From contig NC_052359.1 of assembly GCF_009727055.1 (NCBI RefSeq), positions 8,028,418 to 8,092,417 on the forward strand: a DNA stretch of 64,000 nucleotides, in the 5' to 3' direction. Under the pieces are notes generated by a model that had not been told where the DNA came from, searched no databases, and saw nothing but the letters and a program-made list of their open reading frames with translations. The stretch is from Benincasa hispida. Taxonomy: Eukaryota > Streptophyta > Magnoliopsida > Cucurbitales > Cucurbitaceae. Within the stretch, counting starts at the first letter, position 1, and each line of letters opens with the position of its first letter. The position numbers were made by a program, and so were the translations under genes. Below, piece after piece: positions 13,201 through 25,200 of the stretch.

Positions 13201-16200
13201 AAGTAATCATAAACTGAACATGAAGCATGACATTTTTCTTGTTCTACATTTAGTTTCTAGAAGTTGGGAAAAGATTGGGACTACTAAATGCATAGACGTT
13301 CTTTCCACAACATCAAGAAAACCTGAAGTGGCACATAGTTGAAAAGCCAACAAGAAGGATGTTGCATACCATAGAGCATGCAGGTTAGTTTAACATTAAT
13401 AGAATATGCAGTAAAGTGCAGTGACAAGAATATGTCTAGATTAAGATAAAATGTCAAGAGTTAATGCAATAACAAGAAAATATCCACAAACCTGCAAGAC
13501 ACGTAGTTGCCGAGCTTCTTTATTTTGTGCATCTCGATCAACCATAGAAGGATGATTAGTCAACTTATGAGGATGGTCGATACCTCCATCTTTTTGGTAA
13601 CAGGAATTACATACATCATAATCAGGGCAGACCTCACAACGCCAACCTTGACCAGTTTCTATATCCAGTTGACATAGATTGCAAGTTGTGACAAATGCCG
13701 GAGCAGTTGGATTATGAAGATGATAAAGGACCATCATTGAAGAATGCTTAGCTCGCCGAAGAGTATCATACTGATAATGATTTCCTTGACACAAACTCAA
13801 AAATGCTTGCCTTGTGTCAAAAAATTCACTCTCAAGAATCTCGTCTTTATCTTTGGTATCAACAGGTACGCCGTTGATTTCATCCTGCAGAGTTCATTTC
13901 AGCAAACTCATTAATTCCAAAGTAAAAATAAATAAACAGATGAAAGCTATATTAATGCTTTAAGACATTTTTGTGCCTTGATTGGACAGAATGAAATTTT
14001 TGTAGGTAACGGTTAAATCAACAAATATACAAAAATGGTGAATATCATGGAAATCAAAAACATACAGGATAGAGGGTGTGTTTTTCTCTTTGATTTATGG
14101 GATGTTTTTCTCTTTCTTCACGTTTTTGTTCTGCCTCATAGCACCTGCAACCAAACCATCATGTCAGGGAAAGCAAAAAGAAACACCATATTCAGATTAT
14201 CCAGATCCACCACTACCATAATCAATAACCAAGTTAAGAACCACAAAAATTCAACTAAACAAAGGAAATAGATGTGAACTGGTATGGTTGGTTGGTGCTC
14301 TATCTTCCCATTTCTACTTTTAGTGCCTTGACTTTTAGAATGAAAAAATTCCTTGTTTCTTACATTATAAAAATGTAATTAAAAAAAAAAAAGGTCTCTT
14401 TTTTGTTGTCATTGAACGAAAGAAATCGGTGCATATTTAAAGATTCTTCTCAGTCACATTTTGAGTGCTTTGATTCAGCCCACTTAAAGTCTTCTTCATG
14501 GTTCTCATTATCTGAATGCTTTAAGAGCTACTCCATCCAACCCCTGAACATGAACTGGGAGAGTTTCATTGTTTCCTTTTAGTTGTTATCTCTTTCTTTG
14601 TACTTTTGGTTATTCTATTTTCTTCTTTTTAAAGGGGAAAAAACTTTAAAATGAAAAAGGTACAAAGAAAGAGAGAGCAACTAAAAAAGAAATAATGAAA
14701 CTCTCCCATTCATGTTTGGTTATTCTATTTTCAGAATTTTCTTTTGCTTGATTTCTTTATATTTTAGAGGTCTCTTTTCATTCTCTTAATAAAAAAAAAC
14801 TTAGTATCTTTTGTTTTTTTTCTTTAAAAAAATGAATAAACAACCGAACATCGTCCCATTGCTTTAATGAAAACAAAACTCCCAAAACAAATATATTCCC
14901 TAGTTTCCTTCAATAGTAGACATGACTTCCAATTCATATCGATATAAACATATATAAATATCTAGAAACAACTATCAACTACCAAGTAAATTACAAAACT
15001 ATAAAAATTATACAATAATAATAGTAATAATAGATCGCAAAACTGCAGCGAATAGCTGGCAATGGACAAAGAAAACATCACCTTGCAGCATTCACCTGTT
15101 GGTTTTGAACGGAAAAAAAATGTAAAAGAACAATTATAAAGTTCATAAATTCAGGTTAATTGGCACTCACCAATTACTGTTGAACACAAGATTAAGAAAA
15201 AAAAAAATCCATAAAAATTGATGGCTTGAAAAATATACTACCTGTGGATGATTATAACTTTTTTCGCTTCAGAATTTTTTTCCCTTCTTTTGTAAGATAC
15301 TTTTATGTGACATTCTTCTTTTGTAATATCACCCCGTCATATTATTATTGTTATTATTTATTTTGTAAAATAAGTAGTGGCTTTTAATGGAATTTCTCTA
15401 CCAGACTTCCATGGGGGATATAATAATAATAACAACAACAACATGGGAAGTCACATGTATTTCCATAAAAACCATCAAATAAAGACTACTTTAAGTTCTT
15501 CAATTGATGGCTCTAAAAATAATTGTAAAATGATAAAATCTTGATCTTCGATTCAATAAAGAAATAAATATTAATACTAAAGATAAAATTGCATTTGTAA
15601 TACAGAAATTAAAATTTAAAAAAAAAAATTTAAAAAAAAAAAAAGGTTCAGGTAAAGAAGAGGTTGATAATTATTGGTTTGGTGAAAGGAGAGAATGATT
15701 TAGGTTTACAAATGGATTTGTTTTTTTTACTGCTTATCAAATTAAAAGCAGAAATTGACTTCAATCTAGCCAAGGTGAAAAACCAGAAAAGAATCGAGAG
15801 ATAATTCGTAGCACTTACTTATCACAAAGCTGAAAGTTTTTGCATTGATTGCAAACCCAACGACTTCCAGATACCATAAGAATACAACAGTGACTGCAAG
15901 CGTGCTGTAGATGAACCATGATAAAATCCTCCTTCATGGGAGAAATAGTTTCACCGAGCTGGAGAAATAACAGATATCAATTTGAGATAATAGGTTTGAT
16001 ACCATCTCAATGGAGCATCACAATTAAAATTGCACCCAAATAAATAATATATTGCAGAACAGAATATGCTATTTCATTTTATCTAAAACAGACAAAACTT
16101 TCTAATATATATACATACATGTAAAGTTGTAAGCACGACCCACTTCCATTAAATTGATTGCTTTATCTCCTTAAAAAAAATGTTTTTTATACTCGTAATT

Positions 16201-19200
16201 TTACAATTTGCAAAATTGAACTCTCTGCCAGCATAACATCTAATCATAAGAATGCGTTCATAATTAAAAGAATACAAAAACGTGTTCAGAAAAAAAAATG
16301 AAAACATGATACTACAAGGTGTGAAAGAGCAAATTAAAATTTGGCCTAAAGAAACACGGCCAACTGACCAAGGGCTGCCCAAATGTCAATAAACTTTTTT
16401 GGGACAAATTGCAAAAATCATCCTTGATGGTGGTAACAATCACCCTTAACTTTCAACTGTAAAAATTAAACTTTCAAGTGTACAAATTAAACCCTAAAGC
16501 TATAATAAATGTAAAAAAACCAACCCTTAAGGCTAAAACTCTCATAATAGATGTGAAAAGTAAATCCATTTTATTCAATATTTCTCTCTCTACCTTCCAC
16601 CTCTCCCTCCCTTGGTCATTCCCTTCCTTCAGTTATCGTTTGTTCGGATACATAATCCATTAACATCATTTCAGTGGGATACTTTTAATGTAAGGGACTA
16701 GTTTGAAATAAGAAATTTGCTATATTTCTTTTAAGGTAACACGTCTCATTTATTTATAATATTCTTCAGATAAGCCACAGGATTAACAGGTTAATTTTTG
16801 GAGATGACTTTCAAGATGACATCAATCATCTTGACAGGTAGGCTTCTTTTTGTTTGTTTGAAGGCTTCCCTTGCCTTCAAGTAGAGAGAAAGTGGGTGAC
16901 TGGAGGAAAGGGAATGACCCAGGGAGGGAGAGGTGGAAGGTAGAGAGAAAAATTAGAGAGAAGAAATATGAGAAAAATATCGAGTAACATGGATTTAATT
17001 TTCACATCTATGAGAGTTTGAGGGTTAATTTATACATTTGTCAAATCGTACCTGAAAGTTTAAGGGACATTTGATGCGTTGAGTTGGTTATTATAGTCCA
17101 TGGCTATAATAGTCTATAGGTTATAATAATCTGTGTTTGGGGTGCAACCTATTTTAGTATGGGTTATAATAGTCTGTGTTTGGGATATAGACTATTTTAG
17201 TCTAGGTAGGAAATAGTAAACACTGTAACAAGAGGGAAAGAAATGATGAGTAAGAATAGAAAATAGTAAACACGATAACAAAGAGGGATTTGAAATAGTA
17301 ACACTGTAGATAATTATAAGTTATAAATATTTGTAAATACCACTATTATATTTGGAGCCTCAATCATAAAGTGGCATTATAACCCACGCCACCAACTTAA
17401 GGGCCAAATACCCCCTTAAAGATACTGTTTCTATACTTCTAGAAATTTGAGGGTTTAATTTTTACAATTGAAATTTCAAAGGTATAATTGTAACCACCCC
17501 ATACTTCGGGAGTGGATTTTGCAATTTGCCCAAAATTTTAAAAAGAAGAAATAGATACACTTGTCCAAAGATTTGACATAGTCAAATTCCATGCCAGTCC
17601 AAATTACATTTTGCTATTTATGATTAAAAATAATAATTATACTTAAACTATTAGGAGCGCATTTGGAATTCTATTAAATATGTTTTAACGCTTATCATTA
17701 TCTTATTGCAGCATCAGATATAAAAATATGAAAAAAGAAAGTTCTAGAAAAGAGAGATTACTTTATGCATTAGTAGCAGATCCTTCGACGCATTACCAGA
17801 AAGATCAGATTGACCAGATGCTTTTAGAGCTCTCTTTGTTATTGTCTTTTTAGTCATTCCTTTTTTGTTCTGTTTTCTACCATCCTCTTCTTGGCGAAGT
17901 TGATAAATCAAATCCTCCGCAGCACCAGGCCAATAATCACCATCAAAATATGGCAGCCTCGCAGCTGTAACCTTGGCCTTACACTCACCAGTGGAGACAA
18001 AGAAATGATCATATAGATTAGTGAGATCCACAACAATTTTCTCCTTGGCAGCTTTTCTCAACATTGATAAATACCTGAAATTAACAACATGCCAAATAAG
18101 GAGTGAAAAAGGAATAGAATGCTGCTTATATCTGAAACTAGAGAAAATAGTAATAGTATCCATAAATGTTACCACTCCCGAAGTTTATCAGATTTTGGTG
18201 TTTTCTGGATTTCTGGATGACAGTATAATATATAATCTTCACCCTTCAATGGAGGACAGGCCCATATATAGCAGCTTGTGAAGCCCCGGATTTTGCAATA
18301 TTCAAGATATCCTATCTGAAAAGATAAAAAATAGGGATATAACACATTAGTCCTTGTAGATAACTCAATAACAAAGAACATGACTAAAATCACTCACAGG
18401 TATATGAAATAATACTTTTTTAGATAAGAGTATTGAAATAATAAAACTGACCAGAATTTCATGGTAAACAAAAGTTCGGAGAGCCTCTCCAGTGTATGTC
18501 TTAATTTCAGGTCTGAAATACTTCACTGAATCAAGGTATGAGAGATAAACACGGCGCTGATTAGGAAACTGACACTCAGACCCAAATTCCTGAACATACA
18601 TGCCAAATAGGCACACTTCTACACCTTCAATCTTCTGAAACAATAGAATTGCCTGCAAAATATTTTTAAAAAGATATCTTCAGATGACACTGACATCTAA
18701 TTACCTAGCAACTCATGTTACACTAGAAGATTATATCTATATATCTAGAAATTAAAAAACACAATAGTCCCAATAATAGTCCATCGTGCTTCTTTTTTTG
18801 TACCTTGGATTTGTAAGGGAACTCAAACGGATAATTTTCTTCTTGAAAAATCTCTAGAAACCTTTGCTTAACTTCTAACTTTTTGTCGACAGAAGAAACA
18901 ACTCTAATGACAAGCCCATCAGCTCCAGGAACCTAGCAACACCAATAGAACAAGTGAATTAAAGAAACTTAACATGTGCTGAAGTTCAAGTAGCAGTCAA
19001 AATAGATCATGTCTCTTGGTGATTTTCACAAGAAGATAGATTGTAGTTACAAAATGGAAAAATACAAAAATACAATACAAACCCCCCCCCCCACCAAGAA
19101 AAGGTTTGAAGATGATATTTTTTTTATGAGAAACATGAATTTGAAGATGGTAAAGAAATGTCAAATGGTTCCAATCATATTATCTTAATTTTAATAAAAT

Positions 19201-22200
19201 GACGATACACACTTTGGTTACTGAGAAAATCAGAAAAATTATGCAGGGCACTTCACCTCAAGGCTCAAATCCAATAACAAAAAAGTGGAAAGAAGACTCC
19301 AAGAATAGCCCAGAATTTTAATGTCCTACAAGATTTCATCCAATCATATAGATTTGCCTTCAATTCTTGGAGTAAAGAATTTAGTTTTGACAGTGGTAAC
19401 AAAAAAAAATTAAATAAATAAATAACAGGTTTTTTAATATCCATGAGTGTACCAGCTTATGCGCACCTCGATTAATCTTTGTTTAAATTTAAAAAAAAAA
19501 ACAGTTTTGACCCTACAATATTTGTTTAAATAAAAAAATAACAGTTTTGACAACCGTTTTTTAAATAAAGAATGAAAAGAAATATTGTTAAATTTCCAGT
19601 ATAATAATTGGCTTTAAAGTTCTTTCACTAATCTCTTACAGTTGTGTGTTGTTTTGTATTTTTTTTCTCTCTTCTTTTTCTTTTTTTTTTTTTTTTTTCT
19701 TCTTTGAAAAAGAACAAAAATTTCATTGAAATAATGGAAGGAGAAAATAGACTACTGCTCCAAAATATAAGATCTCCAAATAGAATATAAATAATGGAGA
19801 TAAACACAACTAATGAAAAACACAGGCCAAAAAGAAGAAAACCTTCAACTTCAACGAAGAAGCACAACAACTTGGATCCAGAGCCCCATAAGAAACTAAG
19901 AGACTGACCAAACCAAAGTAACCCAGGCCAAACAAAGAGACACCTATTATTTTTCTTCTTTACTCCCTTTTGGAGTTAGTATCCTTGAACACTTATAATT
20001 TTTTATCATATCTACGAGAAGTTGTTACTGGTTCAAAAATTATAAGATGGGCTTCAACATCAGAATTATGTTTTTTTTTTTCCCTTTTTTTCCAAAATTC
20101 ATAATTGTGCTTTTAACAATCTAAAATTGCAATAACCAAATTATTTCAAATATCCAGGAAGATAAATCATATCCACCTTATTATGTTGTTTTTTCCCCCC
20201 TAACTGTGACACACAGCCAAATTATCCACACCTTGACTAACTCACCCAACTAACCTAAACCTATGACATTTAGCATAGAAAAGTCCACAGTTATCTCATA
20301 ATCTCTATAGGTAGCCACAATTGAACTCATAATCTCAAACACATTTAGGTTTACCACTTGTCCCTTTGATATGATGGTTTCCTTCATAACTTTTCAACGA
20401 GAAAAATATGACAAGATTCAGAACTAATAAACAATAAATACAAAAGAATTGGGAGGATAAGGCACCTTCGAAATCAAAGACTCCCATCTTCAATTGGTTT
20501 AAAGATAGAAGGAACACAAAGATAGAAGGAAACTATTAGGCTAGTGGTAAAAGAGAGACATAGTCTCAATTCTAAGAGGACAAGGGTTCAATCCATGGTG
20601 GCCACCTACCTAGGAATTAATTTCTTACGAGTTTCCTTGATACCCAAATTTTGTAAGGTCAGGCAGGTTGTTCCGTGAGATTAGTCGAGATGTGCGTAAG
20701 CTGACCGGGACACTCATGGTTATAAAAGAAATAGAAAGGTAGAAGGAATACAAAGACTAAGAGGAAAGACATGCCCTCATCCAAAGCCACAAGAGGTTCG
20801 AAATGGTATTCTATCATAAGGTACACAAAGCATAGTTACAATTTCTGTTCCTTTTTCTCATTTTACATAAGTTTATGATTCAAAAAATCATACTGAAGAG
20901 TGAAGACAGACAAGTAAAATAACTAACAAAATATGCTTCCCGACATTTTTACACGTCAGGATCGGTTATATGAAATTACCTCATCATAACTTTTCCCTTG
21001 AATCCTTGCCCTTTCCACTCTTTCCTGTTTCAATCTCCTAACCAACCGCTGCTCTATGTGATCACTAAGAATTGTTCTAGGCAATTCTTTGGCGCCAAGA
21101 ACAGCACTTTGAGGTAATGGTATGCGCTCTCCTCTTTCAATTTCTTGAATGTAACAATTTGGACAGGTATACTCGGCTTGACCACCATCATTTCTTCGAC
21201 CGTTAAAAAGAGCACAGATCTGATGTTGCCATGCTTCACATTTATCACATTGAACCCACTGAAAGAAAGCATCAGGCAGGTTGAATAAACTAAAAGATGA
21301 AGCATAAGAAAATTATCTAAAATCAACCACAGCTAACGCTCACTGCAAACAGAACATACCCATTCCTCAGTCTCTTCATCATTTTTCTTCTTCTCTAGCC
21401 TCGACTTGGGAATTGTAGTCCCATCAGCAACAATAACATCTCCACGAGCATCATTGTAACACGGAATACAAAAATAATGTCGTGTATCACCAGCACCTAC
21501 TGTATGATACATTGCATTTCGTTTTATACGTGCACCACATGGCGTGCAATATATAGGTGGTGGCTCAAAAGTGAGTTTCTCAACTGCACACAATTGACAG
21601 GAATTCTCACTCATTGATTGTTCCATTGCTTGATTTTTCTCGGCCTTGGATTTGCTCTGGAGAAAAAGATAGTAAACAGAGAAGTTATGAGATCGAAAAG
21701 TGCACTGGATCCTGTCATCAGTTTAGCACCCATATACATACCATTTTTTGTACAAGAAAAAAAACTTAAATGAAGATGGACCATTTCTCAACAGCTAGGA
21801 ACATATAATGGATACATGTCAATACAAAACAAATCTTTTGAAGAACCTAATGTACTCACATATATCCATTATAAGTTCCTAAAATGAACTACTTTATGTC
21901 TGACATAAAACATTTTTTTTATATCAATAAAATTTTATTTGCATTTTTATAAATATATTCTCTAACGTATCTCTATAAAAACAACACAAGACAAAACGTT
22001 GTTAACTAACCTGGCCAACCCACTGTCTGAGACTAATGATATGGTCTCTCACTTGTTCTGGAGTAAACAATTCAGTTAGTGAAACCCCTTTAATTTTTGG
22101 CTTCCCAGACTTGGTGGCCGCTGCATGCTCAGTGACATGCACTGAAGGATCTTGCATGCTTGACTCTGTCTCGTTCTCAATTTTAACATTCTCTTGCTTT

Positions 22201-25200
22201 GGTAAACTAGAAAACTCATCATATGTGACAAGGTCACCATCAGACCTTTGGCTGCAATTATTCTCTGCATTAGCCTCCTTCAAGTCACTATGGCTTTCAA
22301 GAGTAGAGCTCTGCAGCACATCCATTTTTACATCTACGAGCTCATGCTTAACAGCCATAGTATCATCGCCATGCTGATAACCCTGGCACTGCACATCCAA
22401 TGACATGTGTCGTTCACTCATAGCAGAAGTTGAAACTGCCGAACTCTCACTCTCAGGAACAAGAGACTGAGAGGACTGCTCTATCTTCATCCGTTTAAGA
22501 GAAGATTGCAGATCTTTTGAAGTTTCAGTAGCCTGAAGAGTTTTCAAAATATATCTAGTGGAATTATCTGGAGTATCACAGGATTTAGGGAATCCATTGG
22601 TTAACTTTTGCAAACTTGGATCAGATGCATTGTGGGCACGCACGCTTTTTCGGCTCTGGATATAGTCTCGGACAGGAATACAAACAGGACAGTTTAGATC
22701 CCTACATCTCTTATGATGATGAAGCAATAACTTGGTAGGCTGGCAACGGGGATATGTGCATTTAGAAGAATTGCATCTATCGAGATGTTGCCACAATTTC
22801 TGAGCAGTGACACAATTCCGTTCTGGACATTTCCCTTCAGGAGCTACACAGCGACGGGCATGTCGCAAGAATAGAAGCCATCTCTGCTGATTTATAAATT
22901 GGCGTGCACTATTGTTGTTCTGGCAGGTGGCACTAAGGGGATTAGGAGGCTCAGATTTGGTTCTAGTAACAAAGGAGTGCCCAATTGTTGATCCTTCCGT
23001 AGGTAAATTATCACCCTGCACTATATCATGACCAGATACCTTTTTACGGAAATCATGTTGAACATTTTGCTCATGAACAATGCTCCCTTGCCTGTGATTT
23101 CTATCTTGTGATTGAGGATGCCATTGACCCTGCAAAGTTGCATCTGATAGAGCTCCGGCTGGACTGCTAAAACGATTTTGAGAATTTGAATTTAATAGAT
23201 GTGGATGCAAAAATTGCTGCATCTGTTGAGAGCTTTGAGAAAGTGGGGAGCAAATATCATTCTGGCTAGATGAAACAGAAAGATATTGAGCATTCCTCAC
23301 ACAGTCTTCACTAGAATTCTGATGAAATTGGTCATGCGTCTCAGGCAGTGGGAAATGTTCAGTAACTTGTGGCTGAAAAAGCCCACTATGATGCTCCCCA
23401 CCAGGTTCCTGCTTCACATGACTGCCTAGGTTGGACGCTAATTGAACCTGATTAATAGGATCATTATTTAATAGATGCTGCTGAGATTGAATTTGTTGTT
23501 TCTGGACACTTGATGGTTGAAGAAATGGTTGTTGTGGTTGAAATTGGTGATGTTGTTGAAAGTGCTGCTGGGTATGAGAATCAATGATGTTTTCCTTGGA
23601 AGATAGTGGAGGTTGAAAATTCATCTTATCTGACCCATCAACAATTAGGGGGGAGTGAGTCCCCTGTTGGGTTGCATGAAAATTTGACTGGTTATTGGAG
23701 AAAGGTGAACTGGTTTTAGACATAGATGGTAAATTTGCCGGGTTCAAATTGTGAGCAGTCACCATTGATGTTGCAGAGCCATAAAGGTTTTCCGACCCAA
23801 AAGAATCAGTAGTATTCATTCCATATCCATCACCTGCCAAAAGAAATTGATTGTTATTACAAATCAGGTAATGAAGTGATATTTCATCAAGAACTGCCAG
23901 ACAAAAAAGGCTGGAGCCATAAAAGATAGAGAGAGTTAATACCTTGCACCAATGATTTCTCATTCTGATCAAAAGATTGTTGTACAGGTTTGGTTAAATT
24001 ACCATAAGTCGAGACAGTCAAATAGCCCTCCGAGGTGCTAGATTCTTTCAAAAGTTGTACATTACCACCTAGTAATCCTAAGCTACCATTTACAGGTCCA
24101 TTTGTAAGCCCATAAGATTTCTGCTGTAACCCAGACCTTATTCCACTACCCATTTGGCTACCAAGATGGTGTAATATACGACTGTTCTGACCGCCAATAT
24201 GTTGCTTTTGCAATTGCACTTGAGACAACCCTGTAGGTTCAACACTAGGAAGCCCACTACCATTACTAGAATTGTCCCTGCTCACATAAGACTGATTGCT
24301 GCTTACATGGTTAATATTATTACTGAAACCAGGTGTAGGAATCATTTGACTAACAATTCTCTGTGCACCAGTAGATGGTATAACTCCACCAGAACCAACC
24401 GAAAAATTAGGAGACTGTTGATATCCACTGGACATAGAACCTGCAAAGGAAGATATAATAACATTTTTCATAAAAGCAAAACTTTTCGCATGGGGAAGGT
24501 ATTTAATAGTGGAAGGTACCTTCAGCTCTGTTGAAGGAACCACCATTTATTCCTGGCATGATGTTTCCTGTGCTAGCAGTCATAGGTGCTAAGGTAGCGC
24601 TAGCAGAAATAATAGAATCATCAGAAGATGCAACCATCATTTTGGAATTCCCACTGTGAGCCATACCAGGAGTCGGAATCATCTGACTCATTGCAGAAGA
24701 AGAACTAACCACCTGCTGATATTGCTGGTTCTGATTATTCAGGGGCAAACGCTTGATCAAACTATGCAGACGACTCTCCAGAGTATCCAGATTCATATAG
24801 TCATCCTGTCTCATATTATCATAACGGCAAAGTTTATTCACAGAAGAATATATGAACTCCAAAGTTATTTAGAACCACAGTAAGTAAAAAGTTAACATGC
24901 TTGTTTATCTCAGACATAAAAGATAAAACCACATAAGAGGTGGTCTCTCCATTTCTGCAGTATTTTAGTGGTAATTTGTTTACTATGGGGGTAAGGGTGG
25001 AGACCTTTCCAAGAGCAGTTTTAAAAAGACCCTCCTCTAAGCGCTTCACGATATCCTTGAACTTCACCCTCTGTATGTCATCAATGGGTCGTTGATTCCG
25101 CTGTAATAAAATCTCAAAACTGAAAAGCAGAAATATAAAAATTTGTTAGGCAATAGCAAAATATTCTCGAACAATAGTCTCATAGAAAATTAAGGCATAA

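Larger units (their letters stand above)
10201..15958 (-). other. HAC1-like exons 12-16: two ZZ fingers and TAZ2
   Basis: Exons 12-13 encode the first ZZ finger (from C1401: [22 protein letters not shown]). Exon 14 encodes the second ZZ finger (from C1521: [26 protein letters not shown]). Exon 15 encodes TAZ2 (residues 1585-1657: [46 protein letters not shown]). Exon 16 gives the basic tail [20 protein letters not shown]. The ZZ-TAZ2 module contacts histones and activators. Exon 15 is separated from exon 14 by the largest intron (2.8 kb), which holds a LINE remnant. Confidence 0.92.

Noticed and set aside
22036..22377. Plus-strand frame of 113 codons
   Set aside because: It lies opposite HAC1-like exon 5, whose minus-strand frame encodes the linker up to RQWVGQ. 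It is a shadow.
24199..24883. Two plus-strand frames (24199-24534 and 24656-24883)
   Set aside because: They are antisense shadows of HAC1-like exons 3-4, with low-complexity translation and no domain.
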